From: Flavobacterium sp. ACAM 123
Lineage (GTDB): Bacteria > Bacteroidota > Bacteroidia > Flavobacteriales > Flavobacteriaceae
Length of the DNA: 64,000 nt
Reading direction: 5' to 3'
NCBI RefSeq assembly: GCF_000264055.1
Contig: NZ_AJXL01000003.1
Span: 1 to 64,000 of the forward strand
In this document: positions 8,749-18,524 of the stretch, piece by piece
Layout: every line of letters starts with the position of its first letter
Numbering within the stretch: the first letter of the stretch is position 1
Notes under the pieces: model-generated
What the model saw: only the letters and a program-made list of their open reading frames with translations
What the model was told of the DNA's origin: nothing
Database searches by the model: none
Made by a program: the position numbers and the translations under genes

Positions 8749-10026
8749 TTAGTTAGAACGTCTGTCGTTAGTACGTCTTGGACCAAAGCTATTGTTACTA
8801 CTTCGGTTTGAATTATCCGTTTTCGGTTGCCTTGGGGTTGAATTGCGTTGTTGTCTTCCTTGGCCTTGTTTAATAGGTTGAGTAGATGCTTTAGGATCTG
8901 GTTCAAAACCTGCAATGTTTTCGATAGGTAATTTCATGCCAATCAATTTTTCTATATCTCGTAAGAAAGTGGTTTCGTCTGGGCTAAATAAAGAAATGGC
9001 TTCTCCATTTGCTCCAGCTCTTCCTGTTCGACCGATGCGGTGAACGTAATCTTCAGGAATATTAGGCAATTCAAAATTGATAACATGTGGTAATAACGGG
9101 ATGTCTAAACCACGAGCTGCGATATCTGTAGCGACTAAAGCGGTTAGACTACCGTTTTTAAATCCGGCTAAGGCTTTGGTTCGTGCTCCTTGCCCTTTGT
9201 TACCGTGAATAGCTGCGGCCTTAATGCCTGCGCTAATCATGGCTTCGCACAACTTATTAGCACCTTGTTTTGTACGTGTAAACACCAGAATTTGTTGCCA
9301 GTTTCCTTCAGTAATCAATTTAATGATCAATTCTGTTTTTTTCTCTTTTGCAACAGGATATACTTTTTGAGTAATCGCATCGACAGTAGTATTCTCTGGT
9401 GTTGCTTCAACCTGAACTGGTTTGTGCAAAATACCCATTGCCAATTTCTTAATATCTTTTGAAAAGGTCGCCGAAAACATTAAGTTTTGCCTTTTTGCAG
9501 GTAAGACTTTTAGTATGCGTTCAATGTCTCGTAAAAATCCCATGTCTAACATTCTATCCGCTTCGTCTAAAACTAAGATTTCAACTTTAGACAGCGTTAG
9601 TAAACCTTGATTTTGCAAATCGATTAATCGACCCGGAGTGGCAACTAAAATATCAACACCTTGTCGCAGTTGCGCTACTTGCGGTTTTTGATTTACACCT
9701 CCAAAAATAACGGCACTACGTATATCTAAAAATTCACCATATTCTTTTATATTAGCAAGTATTTGAGCAGCTAATTCTCGTGTAGGTGTTAATATTAAGG
9801 CGCGAATAGGTCTGTGGCTTAAGTGCTTTCCTTGTGATAATGTTTGTAATATGGGTAGCGTGAAACCTGCTGTTTTTCCTGTTCCCGTTTGTGCAGATGC
9901 TAGTACATCTTTACCTTCTAAAATGGGTGGAATTGCTTTTTGTTGTATTGGAGAAGGGATTGTGTACCCTTTTTTGCTGACTGCTTTTAATAAAGCATCA
10001 GATAGGCCTAATGAGTTAAATGACAT
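8749..10026 (-). CDS. DEAD-box ATP-dependent RNA helicase (RhlE-like)
   Basis: A 425-residue helicase with the full DEAD-box motif set: Q motif near [13 protein letters not shown], motif I AQTGTGKT (45-52), Ia [12 protein letters not shown] at 154-157, SAT at 185-187, and motif [12 protein letters not shown] near 330. After about residue 375 it ends in a low-complexity tail rich in Gln, Asn, Ser and Arg, typical of RhlE-group enzymes and probably used for RNA contact. Such helicases remodel rRNA during ribosome assembly and mRNA during turnover, notably in the cold. Monocistronic. Confidence 0.9.
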   Translation of the reverse strand: MSFNSLGLSDALLKAVSKKGYTIPSPIQQKAIPPILEGKDVLASAQTGTGKTAGFTLPILQTLSQGKHLSHRPIRALILTPTRELAAQILANIKEYGEFLDIRSAVIFGGVNQKPQVAQLRQGVDILVATPGRLIDLQNQGLLTLSKVEILVLDEADRMLDMGFLRDIERILKVLPAKRQNLMFSATFSKDIKKLAMGILHKPVQVEATPENTTVDAITQKVYPVAKEKKTELIIKLITEGNWQQILVFTRTKQGANKLCEAMISAGIKAAAIHGNKGQGARTKALAGFKNGSLTALVATDIAARGLDIPLLPHVINFELPNIPEDYVHRIGRTGRAGANGEAISLFSPDETTFLRDIEKLIGMKLPIENIAGFEPDPKASTQPIKQGQGRQQRNSTPRQPKTDNSNRSSNNSFGPRRTNDRRSN

Positions 10027-10453
10027 AAATTGTGTTTATGAAGAAACACTATTATTTAGAGTACTTCTTTAAGTTGGCGCGAAGATACTGCTTATTTCTC
10101 CGATGTTTTTTTTAATGATTGACTTTGTTTAAATAAATGTGCTGCTTCGTTTTTAACAAGATGTAAATTAATGGTCCAGGCTTTCCTATTTGTTTAAAAG
10201 GAAGTGTCAACTAGTTTTATTCACTTATGCGCAGCTAGTTATCGTAAGTAGTTGCTTAATTTTTTGAACTCTAAAAAAAAGTAAACATGTCGATATAACT
10301 GACTGATTAATAAGAGATAATGTTTACAATAGTTTCCTTTCGGTTTACCGAAGAAATAGAGATGAGATTTTTGATAGTACTATTTAGTTTTGTTGGTAAA
10401 AAACAACAAAATCGGGAGTTTATCCCGATTTTAATGATTGTGCTGTCTTTTTT
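10027..10453. other. Intergenic region between helicase and metallopeptidase
   Basis: A 427-bp AT-rich stretch without recognisable coding content. It holds the upstream region of the helicase gene and, at its far end, the terminator of the metallopeptidase gene. Confidence 0.5.
10407..10431. terminator. Hairpin terminator after metallopeptidase gene
   Basis: A perfect 10-bp stem, AAAATCGGGA (10407-10416) with TCCCGATTTT (10422-10431), lies 22 bp past the stop of the minus-strand metallopeptidase gene, with A-rich sequence on the distal side that gives a U-rich transcript end. Confidence 0.75.
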
Positions 10454-11314
10454 TTATCTCAGTTCATCAAAAGTATTCCCTTGTTTGAGATCACCAGTTT
10501 TATAGCCTTTCATAAACCAATATTTGCGTTGTTGAGAGGTTCCGTGTGTAAAAGATTCTGGTACAATATGCCCTTGCATTTTAGATTGGATTGCGTCATC
10601 ACCTACTGCATGCGCTGCACTTAATGCTTCATCAAGATCGCCGTCTTCTAAAATATTATTCATTTGCTGGTTGTAATGAGTCCAAACTCCTGCGTAAAAG
10701 TCAGCTTGTAGCTCCAGCGCCACAGATAATTTGTTGGCTTCCGCCTTACTCTTGCCTTGTTGCATTTGTCTCATTTTATCAGATGTTCCTAACAAGGTTT
10801 GTACATGATGCCCAATTTCATGTGCAATCACATAAGCAGTGGCAAAATCTCCACCCTGAGCTCCGAATCGAGTTTTTAGTTCTTCGAAAAAGGTTAAATC
10901 CATATAGACCTTTTGGTCAGCAGGACAATAGAAAGGACCAGAATCCGAGGTTGCATTCCCACATTCTGTCCCAACGGCACCACTGAATAGTACAATATTA
11001 GGTTTTATGTAATTCAAATTATTTTCATTGAAAATTTTAGTCCAAACATCTTCATTATCAGCTAATACTGTTTTTATAAAGGCTTGCTCTTCCAGTTCTT
11101 TTGCAGTTAGATCTCTTTGTTCGGTAGGAGCACTTTGTCCCTGATTCAATTGTTCTAAAACAGGTGTAAGCATTTGGGCGTTTTCGCCGCCAAATACATT
11201 TATTAATACTATTATGATTCCAATAATTCCTCCACCGACAATTGTTTTACCACCGGAAGACATGCCTCTTCTGTCGTCTACATTGTCACTTTGTCTTCGT
11301 CCTATCCATTTCAT
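10454..11314 (-). CDS. YpfJ-type neutral zinc metallopeptidase
   Basis: A 286-residue protein of the putative neutral zinc metallopeptidase family (YpfJ). An N-terminal segment with KWIGRRQSDNVDDRRG, the family's usual start, precedes a single membrane-spanning helix at about 24-41; the rest should lie outside the cytoplasm. The zinc site HEIGHH has H165, E166 and H169; the third ligand is probably in ELQADFYAGVW. Four cysteines around 118-130 (CGN...CPAD) may form a disulfide. Physiological substrate is unknown for the family. Single gene followed by a terminator. Confidence 0.88.
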   Translation of the reverse strand: MKWIGRRQSDNVDDRRGMSSGGKTIVGGGIIGIIIVLINVFGGENAQMLTPVLEQLNQGQSAPTEQRDLTAKELEEQAFIKTVLADNEDVWTKIFNENNLNYIKPNIVLFSGAVGTECGNATSDSGPFYCPADQKVYMDLTFFEELKTRFGAQGGDFATAYVIAHEIGHHVQTLLGTSDKMRQMQQGKSKAEANKLSVALELQADFYAGVWTHYNQQMNNILEDGDLDEALSAAHAVGDDAIQSKMQGHIVPESFTHGTSQQRKYWFMKGYKTGDLKQGNTFDELR

Positions 11315-11413
11315 ATGATTTCAATTTTCATCCTGTTTTTTAATAAACGCGCTGCAAAGTTATATACTATTTTAATATGTTTTTCACAAAATACATAGCG
11401 GCTTTTCAAAATG

Positions 11414-11710
11414 CTAGCAGGTGGTCCACTTAAACAAAGCATCTTCTATTACTTTCGTTAGGATTGGCTTTGATATATAATCATTCATACCAGCTGCAAT
11501 TCATTTGTTATTTAATTCTATTCCGGTGCCTGCGGTTATTGCTATTATTGAAATTGATGCACCGGCCTTTAATTTTCTTATCTCTTTTGTTTCTTCATAC
11601 CCATTCTTTACTGGCATTTGTATGTCCATAAAATTAATTTCAGCTATACTATTTACAAGTCCAAAGAAGAAAAGACAGAGCTGGTACTCTTGATTGCGTA
11701 TATATCTCAT
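11414..11710 (-). pseudogene. Degraded response-regulator receiver (REC) domain
   Basis: The reading from 11710 contains the REC phosphorylation-loop signature FMDIQMPVKNGYEETKEIRKL and then IIAITAGT, the usual beta-4 segment, before a stop at 11501. In another frame just downstream (11414-11500) the sequence continues AAGMNDYISKPI, the usual beta-5 lysine region, then TKVIEDALFKW and a stop. So one receiver domain is split by a frameshift, and its N-terminal half, including the acidic pocket and any kinase portion, is missing. The form MDIQMPxxNGYE is typical of C-terminal receivers of hybrid histidine kinases. A relic, not a functional gene. Confidence 0.75.
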
Positions 11711-12075
11711 TATTCTTTTCTGCTAAAATGCTCTTTTATTTTTTCTTTGTTTTGTTGCGGGTGAAAAATAATAATGTAATAAAAATCAATAAAAAACCTC
11801 ATAAAAAAGGTGTTTTGTTTGCAAAGGGCATGTCAATCAAGTCCGCATTTGGACGTGTTAATTTTGGTAAGAAAAACCAAGCAAAGAAAGTATAGTTTAG
11901 AATAATCAAATAAAAAAAGCTATTGTAAAACACCATAGAAAATGTATTTTTGATTTGCGTAGTTGATAATAATAGGATGGTAACTTAATGATTTTTCTAT
12001 AATAGGAACACGATTTTAAAATAAATAAAATCGCGTTTCTAATTATTTAAAATAAATGAAGTATTCATTATTTTT
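11711..12075. other. AT-rich intergenic region
   Basis: A 365-bp stretch next to the REC relic with no supported gene. It contains an imperfect hairpin near 12007-12037 and a 21-codon plus-strand ORF at 11830 that I do not consider real. Confidence 0.4.
12007..12037. terminator. Hairpin past the frameshifted membrane protein gene
   Basis: AACACGATTTTA (12007-12018) pairs with TAAAATCGCGTT (12026-12037) with one mismatch around a short A-rich loop, 39 bp beyond the reconstructed stop at 12076 of the minus-strand membrane protein gene. Probable terminator. Confidence 0.5.
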
Positions 12076-12847
12076 CTACGATTCTTCCTCATAATCATAT
12101 CCGATAATTTCACTATAGATAGAATAATACATGGAGTAAACAAAGGGTAATGTGAAAATTATACCTATACAACATCCAATAAATCCTACCATAGACCCAA
12201 TAACTGCGAGAGCCATAAGACCGAAGAGAATCAGGGGCTGTTTTGCGACAATTAAAAAACTGAATTTAATAGCATCCAGTGCTTTTAAATTCGCTGAAAA
12301 TGATAAGTGGAATAGTTAGTATCGTAAAAAAGGCGATTGCAAGAGACAGTATTGAACCCACGAGAATGATTCCGCTATAATTTAATGCCATTGATATTCC
12401 ATTGCTAAACAGCAAAATTAGAAATGTTGCAACAAAAATCTGTGGGAAATAGCTAGTAGTATAGTAACTAAAGACCGTTGAAACATGAAATTCTTCATCT
12501 CTGTTAGCACAGTAAGCCATTTTTATTAATCCTGCTTGTAATGGACTAATTAGACTAGAAAACAAAATCGATACTCCTGTAAAGGTAAGAAGAGCTGTTC
12601 CGCTAAGGGCACCCATACCTTGACTTAATCCCTCTAATGATTCTTGCGATAGTGACGCTAATCCGAAAAAGGCTGCTCCCATACTTGCTATGATCGCCAC
12701 CAGGATGACCATAAACACAAAAATCATTAGACCTGCATAGAGTGCTATTTTTTTATAGTTTTCAAATGCTTTGTTAAAAACATTAGCAAAATCCAATTGG
12801 TATCCATTGCGCAGTATTTCTTCTATTCGGTCTTGTTTCATATTCAT
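12076..12847 (-). pseudogene. Multi-pass membrane protein, single frameshift
   Basis: From ATG 12847 the first frame gives 193 codons with at least four hydrophobic helices (YAGLMIFVFMVILVAIIASM, then ILVGSILSLAIAFFTILTIPLIIF) and stops at 12266. The sequence continues in another frame with LKALDAIKFSFLIVAKQPL and two further helices, ending YSEIIGYDYEEES at 12076. Removing one base near 12291-12294 joins them as IIFSNLKALDAIKF, giving about 256 residues. Such proteins are common unnamed membrane proteins in flavobacteria; function unknown. It lies 42 bp downstream of the ruined nitroreductase on the same strand. One indel may be an assembly error or early decay. Confidence 0.65.
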
Positions 12848-12889
12848 TTTTTGTTAGATTTTATATTTTTTTAAAATAGTATTGTGGTG

Positions 12890-13622
12890 TTATAATTTAA
12901 AATAGACTTCTTCAAAGGGGATCCGGAACTGTTATCCGTAAACGCCCAATCCTCCCCGTATTCCACATCCGATAATCATGTTTATTTCAGCTCCAGCAGG
13001 TAAATTCAATATTTTTTTGATTCTTAAAGAATCAAAACCTTCCATGGGGCAAGTGTCATAATTGATGTCTGTCATGCTAATCATAAAATTTTGCGCGGCT
13101 AGGGCGGCACTTTTATGGGCTACTATTCGCATATCACTCTTTCAGACTTGCCTATAAATAGATTTAAACATTCCGATAATTTGAAAAACGAAAAATTTAA
13201 GGGCGCCCAAAATCCCTTAAATCAAAATAGAGAGTAGGCACAACTTTTTGATAATAGTTGAAGGCAAATTTCTCTCTTCTTGAATAGTCTGCGAATGATT
13301 TCCCCCAATACTGCGATTTTAAAAAAGCAACATTAGATTGTACTCTTTTTCCATAAATCTTTCTTGCCACCACGATAACCATCTGACTTGCGGTTTTTGC
13401 CACATTTTGACTAAAACTTGCCTTTGTAATTTTTTCTAAAACTTCAGGAGTAGTAATCTGGTAGAACTCCCACAGTTGCATATTACTGCTTGCAGGAGCA
13501 AGTGTAGCAAAACGAATGCATTATTTTACTTTTTCATCATCAAGGACTTCGTTTTTGAATACGCCCATAGAGCGCCTGTATTCTGCGGCTTCGCTTACCG
13601 ATTTTTCGATGATTAAATCCAT
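12890..13622 (-). pseudogene. Nitroreductase family flavoprotein, multiply disrupted
   Basis: The reading starts at ATG 13622, overlapping the aldehyde dehydrogenase stop by 10 bp. It shows nitroreductase features throughout (YRRSMGVF near the N-terminus, then APASSNMQLWEF, QMVIVVARKIYGKR, KSAALAAQNFMISMTDINYDTCPMEG in pieces, ending FRIPFEEVYFKL). It is broken by an in-frame TAA at 13521-13523, a frameshift near 13197-13212, a TGA at 13142-13144 and a TAA at 12932-12934. The intact enzyme would be about 244 residues, an FMN-dependent NAD(P)H oxidoreductase. Four separate lesions make sequencing error unlikely; this is a true pseudogene. Confidence 0.8.
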
Positions 13623-14941
13623 TTTAACAGCTTCTTGACAGTGTCTAATTTGTCTTTATAAGGAGCATATCGCACAGGTAAATCGAGCCAATTTGCTTTT
13701 TTTACTATCGCTTTTTTATGTGAAAAAACATCAAAACTTGACACCCCATGATAGGCACCAATGCCACTGTGACCTACACCTCCAAAGGGCAGTCGCTTAT
13801 TTAAAAAATGAATAATTGTATCATTTACACACCCTCCTCCAAAAGAATAATTTTGAATAATTTTTTCTGCAAATATTTTATTTTCTGTAAAAAGGTATAA
13901 TGACAATGGTTTTTCATATTTGGAAACTACCGTATATATATCTGCAGCACTAGAGTATTCAAGTATAGGTAATAAAGGTCCGAATATTTCATCTTTCATC
14001 ACGAGACTGTCAATGTCATATTCATTAATAAGAGTAGGGGCAATATAACAGCTAGACTCGTTAGACTGACCACCAAAAATTACTTTGTCGTTATCAATCA
14101 TTTCAGTTAATCGGTTCCAATTTTTAGCATTGACAATTCTGGCAAAATCAGGAGATTTTTCTGGTTCGTTTCCGTATGCGGTTATTATTTCCTCTTTCAG
14201 ATAGTCAATAAACTTATTTTTCATGTCCTTTTGAATCAAGATATAATCTGGAGCAATACAGGTTTGTCCCGCATTTACAAATTTTCCCCAAACAATTCTT
14301 TTGGCCGCCAGTTTCAAATTAGCAGTTTCATCAATAATACACGGATTTTTTCCGCCAAGTTCTAATGTGACAGGAGTAAGATGTTCCGCTGCCGCTTTAG
14401 CAACTATCTTTCCCACAGAAACGCTTCCGGTAAAAAAGATATAATCCCAGCGTTGTGAAAGTAGGTTTTCAGAAACATCCACACCACCTTGAATAACTTC
14501 CACATGATTAACATGGAACGTTTTTGCTATTATTTTCGCAATTATAGCGGATGTATTACTTGTCAATTCAGAAGGTTTAAGGACGACTTGATTTCCGGCA
14601 GCAACTGCAGCAACCAAAGGACAAAGAGCCAATTGAAAAGGATAATTCCAAGGAGCAATAATTAATACCTTTCCATAGGGGTCTTTATAGATATAATCTG
14701 TAGAAGGGAAATTGAGTAACGATGGTAAAACCCTTTTTGGCTTTGCCCATTTATTCAAGTTCTTGATGGTGTCTTTTAAGTCAGAAATAACATAATTGGT
14801 TTCTGTCAGGACCGCTTCAAAAGCAGGCTTCTTGAAATCATCATACAAAGCCTTAATTATATCATCCTCATGAATTATGATGTTGTTGAGAAGTTTTATT
14901 AAAGTCTCTTTTCTAAAGTTCAAATCAGTTTTAAAATTCAT
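13613..14941 (-). CDS. Aldehyde dehydrogenase family protein
   Basis: A 442-residue NAD(P)-dependent aldehyde dehydrogenase of the short class-3-like type. Catalytic residues are visible: general-base glutamate E194 in LELGGKNP and nucleophile C228 in NAGQTCIAPD; the cofactor-binding PWNYPF (97-102) and the TGSVSVGK (171-178) glycine motif are present, as is EIFGPLLP. It oxidises an aldehyde to the acid in the cytoplasm; substrate unknown, with medium or long-chain aldehydes common for this class. It probably headed a small operon with the now broken nitroreductase, whose start overlaps its stop. Confidence 0.88.
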   Translation of the reverse strand: MNFKTDLNFRKETLIKLLNNIIIHEDDIIKALYDDFKKPAFEAVLTETNYVISDLKDTIKNLNKWAKPKRVLPSLLNFPSTDYIYKDPYGKVLIIAPWNYPFQLALCPLVAAVAAGNQVVLKPSELTSNTSAIIAKIIAKTFHVNHVEVIQGGVDVSENLLSQRWDYIFFTGSVSVGKIVAKAAAEHLTPVTLELGGKNPCIIDETANLKLAAKRIVWGKFVNAGQTCIAPDYILIQKDMKNKFIDYLKEEIITAYGNEPEKSPDFARIVNAKNWNRLTEMIDNDKVIFGGQSNESSCYIAPTLINEYDIDSLVMKDEIFGPLLPILEYSSAADIYTVVSKYEKPLSLYLFTENKIFAEKIIQNYSFGGGCVNDTIIHFLNKRLPFGGVGHSGIGAYHGVSSFDVFSHKKAIVKKANWLDLPVRYAPYKDKLDTVKKLLKWI

Positions 14942-14976
14942 AAAATATTTTATTTAAGCATTACTTATTCCCTTAT

Positions 14977-16329
14977 TTACTTCAGTTTTAAACGGTATCC
15001 CAGGTATAGATCCGCTTGTTTTGAATCACTTGTCAATGCTGTAATAATAGAGCTTGATCCTAAATAAAACCCATAAACTCTAAACCCAAATCCTCCAGTT
15101 ACGCCAGAAATTTCATTAGTAGACCATGACGAATAAACATCATAATTTTTTAATGAAAACCGTGGTGTTATTGATACTACATTTTGAGTGGTGATTTGGT
15201 CATTTTCGCTATCACTATTCATTTTTTGTTGGGTATACAAAGAAACAAAAAATTTAGGCAGGACTTTAACGTCAACATACGCAACAAATATAGTTGGTAA
15301 TTTTACTTTTATGTCTTTATCAGACTGTTTTTTAGTCAAATATCCACTGTTTAATAATATAGTTTCCGCCTCTTCAAGACTATTCACATTTTGAAAATTA
15401 TTTAAATTTAATCCAGCATTAGTGGGGGATGAAGGAGGAATATTTAAAGTATAATTAGTTGAAGCATTGTTTGTATCTTTAAAGGTCATACCTCCAATAT
15501 TTTTAACGGAAACTCCAGCGTTTAATTTATATCCATCTGTTTCTTTTAATTGATAATTTAATCCTAAATCAACAGCAAAACCATTTAATTTTCCGAATAG
15601 GGATTTTGAATAATCGCTAAAATCAGTAAAACCATTATTTAAGTTCCCTGAATAAGTAATTTTAAGATTAGCATTGGTGTCATTTAAATACGCTTCGCCT
15701 AAAACAACATTTATTTTTCCTTGAAATTGGTCAGCACCAAAATTAGTATAGGATCCTGGAAACAATAACTTTAGAGAAGTACCAACACTAATTTTATTTT
15801 GTTCATTTTCGAATAGATTTCTCGCTCCCGAAAACCCAATTTCTCCCCAAGATGTACCATTTACCCGTTGATTGTTTTTATTACTTAATAGCGACGTATT
15901 GACTATTGATCCTAATGTTCCATTGTTTACGGCTTCGCCTAATTTTGGATCGATGTCTATAAAGTTTAATTTTGCATATGCTTTAGAAATTACAGCAAAA
16001 GCCCATTTGTCTTTTTTTATGGCAAATCCTGGACCGTATATCTCAGCATCAATTCGAAGATTTACGGGTTCGTTTCCCTGAAATATTAAATCCGCAATAG
16101 TACCTGAATTATTAATTAAATCATTAAAACCTACTTTATTATTCGCAGCATTAATGCTTGCTGAGAAAAAATTGATTTCATATTTAGAATTAAGATTTGA
16201 AAGTTCAGCTGGATTCATAGAAGAGCTAAGCAGGCTAAGTCCACTTGAGTTTTTTATCCCTGAAAAATGATCTTGGGCAGTCATCGTATACAGGCAAAGG
16301 GAAAATAAGAGGAGTAGTGTGTTTCGCAT
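14977..16329 (-). CDS. DUF5723-like outer-membrane beta-barrel protein
   Basis: A 450-residue exported protein. An 18-residue signal peptide (MRNTLLLLFSLCLYTMTA, cleavage before QDH) is followed by NSSGLSLLSSSMNPAEL and alternating hydrophobic/polar strands ending in a short C-terminal strand LYLGYRLKLK, as expected of a Bacteroidota outer-membrane barrel. Composition and layout fit DUF5723, whose role is unknown; this assignment is from memory of the family pattern. It lies 35 bp upstream of the aldehyde dehydrogenase on the same strand, but a functional link is not evident. Confidence 0.65.
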   Translation of the reverse strand: MRNTLLLLFSLCLYTMTAQDHFSGIKNSSGLSLLSSSMNPAELSNLNSKYEINFFSASINAANNKVGFNDLINNSGTIADLIFQGNEPVNLRIDAEIYGPGFAIKKDKWAFAVISKAYAKLNFIDIDPKLGEAVNNGTLGSIVNTSLLSNKNNQRVNGTSWGEIGFSGARNLFENEQNKISVGTSLKLLFPGSYTNFGADQFQGKINVVLGEAYLNDTNANLKITYSGNLNNGFTDFSDYSKSLFGKLNGFAVDLGLNYQLKETDGYKLNAGVSVKNIGGMTFKDTNNASTNYTLNIPPSSPTNAGLNLNNFQNVNSLEEAETILLNSGYLTKKQSDKDIKVKLPTIFVAYVDVKVLPKFFVSLYTQQKMNSDSENDQITTQNVVSITPRFSLKNYDVYSSWSTNEISGVTGGFGFRVYGFYLGSSSIITALTSDSKQADLYLGYRLKLK

Positions 16330-16391
16330 GAATTTAGGTATTGTATGAAATTATTTATTTTTTACTAGTTGTAAATATAGGGTTTTAGTTT

Positions 16392-17081
16392 TTATACAGC
16401 ATTCCATATTACCTCATTTGGCACTGGGGCCATGATGGATAAGCTTTCTTTAGTTACCGGATGTACAAAAACTAATTTTCGGGCATGCAAATGGATGCCG
16501 CCATCAGGATTGCTTCGGTCAAAACCATACTTTAAATCGCCTTTTATTGGGGAGCCTATTGAAGCTAGTTGTGCCCTGATTTGATGGTGTCTCCCTGTAT
16601 GAAGATTGATTTCCAATGCAAAATAATTGTTCAACTCCTTAAAAACAGTATAATCCAAGCTTGCTAACTTACTGTCAGGGACTTCTTTTATGTGTGCCTT
16701 TGACGTATTGTTTTTTTCGTTTCTTTTTATAAAATGAATCAACTTATCTTCTGGGTTAATAGGTTTGTTTTTTACAATTGCCCAATACGTTTTTTGTGTT
16801 TCCCTATTTTTGAATAACTCATTTAAGCGTGTTAGCGCTTTGCTGGTTCTTGCAAAAACGACAATGCCTGTTGTGGGTCTGTCTAAACGGTGCACCACAC
16901 CAAGGAAAACCTCACCGGGCTTGTTGTATTTTTCTTTGATATATTCTTTTACGACCTCAGATAATGGTTTGTCGCCCGTCTTGTCTCCTTGAACTATATC
17001 GCCTACACGCTTATTCACAACAATAATATGGTTGTCTTGATGAAGAACTTGTAGGTTATTCTTGTTTGATATCTCTTTCAT
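16392..17081 (-). CDS. RluA family pseudouridine synthase
   Basis: A 229-residue RNA pseudouridine synthase. The family signature HRLDRPTTG contains catalytic aspartate D67; further motifs are GRHHQIRAQLASIG and a basic C-terminal strand. There is no N-terminal S4 domain, so it is the short RluA/RluC-like type that isomerises uridine in rRNA or tRNA. In many flavobacteria, as I recall, a gene of this type sits close to panB; here two glycosyltransferase genes lie between them. The gene starts 18 bp after the GT39 stop, so it is probably cotranscribed. Confidence 0.88.
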   Translation of the reverse strand: MKEISNKNNLQVLHQDNHIIVVNKRVGDIVQGDKTGDKPLSEVVKEYIKEKYNKPGEVFLGVVHRLDRPTTGIVVFARTSKALTRLNELFKNRETQKTYWAIVKNKPINPEDKLIHFIKRNEKNNTSKAHIKEVPDSKLASLDYTVFKELNNYFALEINLHTGRHHQIRAQLASIGSPIKGDLKYGFDRSNPDGGIHLHARKLVFVHPVTKESLSIMAPVPNEVIWNAV

Positions 17082-17099
17082 TAGCTAATGCTGTTCCTT

Positions 17100-18521
17100 T
17101 TATTTGGATACAAAAATAGAAGTTTTATAATTGCTTTCCGTTAAAACCATTTGGTCGATATATTTTTTCGAAATTTCATATTCCCTCTTTTTCAATATCA
17201 CTAAGAAAATTTTCTTATGAATTTTGAATACCGAGTCAAACTGAGATTCATTTTTTATTAGCTGTGCTTTTCCATCAGAATAAAACTGCCCTGAATAATT
17301 TTTTTCTTTCCAATAGAATAACGGCACTTGTTTGTTTTCACTGTTCACTTTTAGATTCTCTAGCATATATTTATCTGTGTTCATATAGTTCTCTAATTTT
17401 CCAGTTGAAAAAACGGCAAAATAAGCGATAAATACAATCAAAGGAAACACAAGGGCAACACGAAAAATTTGTTTTTTGCTTTTAAAATCCTCCCAATAGT
17501 AAACCATTAAAAACATAATTGGTATTGTAATAGGAAGCATGTAGGTGTGCAGGATGTTTCTGGAGAAGGTGAAAAATACCGGTGTCCAAAACAACCATAG
17601 AAATAAGAAGGAGATCCAACTGTTTTTAAAAATTGTTTTTTTATTTTTCCAAAGTTTATAAAAAACAATTTGTATCCAAGGGAAGCCAAAAGCAATCATA
17701 AATAACCAAATCATACCCAAGGGTTGGGATTTAGGTTTACCGTATAAATCGCCTTTCCATCCGGATTCTACAAACCGTTTGTAATGCTCTCCAATGATGA
17801 AATAATCAAGAAAACCAGGGGCTTTTTGCTCTGCTAAATAATACCAAGGAGCGGCAATTACAGTAACAATCAGAGTTCCTATAATCATAGAAAATTTCGA
17901 AAATAATTCTTTAAATCTTTTGGTATCAAGTACGCACCATAAAAAAATAGGAGGAAGTGTCAGCATTAGTACCAGAGGGCCTTTTGCCAATAATCCCAAC
18001 CCGAGAAATACGAAGAAAAGATAATTCCAGTAGGTTTTCTGTGGTGAATTCATAGTTTTCCAAAACGCAATCATTACCATTGTGGTACAAAATGCAAAAG
18101 CAGTATCAGTAGAAACAACACCGGTATGAATTAGAAATTCGGGCATGGTTAATAGAATAAAGCCTGGAAGATAAAAAGATAGCCCTGTTTTTTTGACGAT
18201 TTTTCCAGTGATGACTAGAATTAATACGTTTAGTAGTAAAGACGGTAGTCTCGAAGCAAATTCATTAATACCAAAAATGATATAACTACCAGCAGATAAC
18301 CAGGAGGATAGCGGTGGTTTTGCCATAAAGGGAACTCCATAATCGATTTGCGGTACAATCCATTGGTTGGTGTCCCACATAATTCTTGCTATTTCAGCAT
18401 ATCTTGCTTCTGTTTTATCTAGCAAAGGGATGGCAAAGGTTAGCAATAGTCGGAACAGGATAAGAATAATTACAGAAATATAAAGAATATAGGAGTTGTT
18501 TTTAAATTTATCTGTAATCAT
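17100..18521 (-). CDS. GT39/ArnT-like membrane glycosyltransferase
   Basis: A 473-residue polytopic membrane protein of the GT39/GT83 (PMT/ArnT) superfamily. The first periplasmic loop after TM1 carries LLDKTEARYAEIARIM, containing the acidic DKTEARYAE motif typical of ArnT-like enzymes that take sugars from polyprenyl phosphate. About ten further hydrophobic helices and a C-terminal soluble tail follow. It should transfer a lipid-linked sugar to a glycolipid, glycan or protein on the outer face of the inner membrane. The neighbouring GT2 gene, 3 bp away, probably makes the polyprenyl-phosphate sugar donor, so the pair forms one module. Confidence 0.8.
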   Translation of the reverse strand: MITDKFKNNSYILYISVIILILFRLLLTFAIPLLDKTEARYAEIARIMWDTNQWIVPQIDYGVPFMAKPPLSSWLSAGSYIIFGINEFASRLPSLLLNVLILVITGKIVKKTGLSFYLPGFILLTMPEFLIHTGVVSTDTAFAFCTTMVMIAFWKTMNSPQKTYWNYLFFVFLGLGLLAKGPLVLMLTLPPIFLWCVLDTKRFKELFSKFSMIIGTLIVTVIAAPWYYLAEQKAPGFLDYFIIGEHYKRFVESGWKGDLYGKPKSQPLGMIWLFMIAFGFPWIQIVFYKLWKNKKTIFKNSWISFLFLWLFWTPVFFTFSRNILHTYMLPITIPIMFLMVYYWEDFKSKKQIFRVALVFPLIVFIAYFAVFSTGKLENYMNTDKYMLENLKVNSENKQVPLFYWKEKNYSGQFYSDGKAQLIKNESQFDSVFKIHKKIFLVILKKREYEISKKYIDQMVLTESNYKTSIFVSK

Positions 18522-18524
18522 GGT

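Noticed and set aside
8715-8915. 66-codon minus-strand ORF overlapping the helicase tail
   Set aside because: It lies in another frame of the repetitive C-terminal tail of the helicase gene.
11830-11895. 21-codon plus-strand ORF beginning MSIKSAFGRVNF
   Set aside because: Short, alone, and without a recognisable family or upstream signal.
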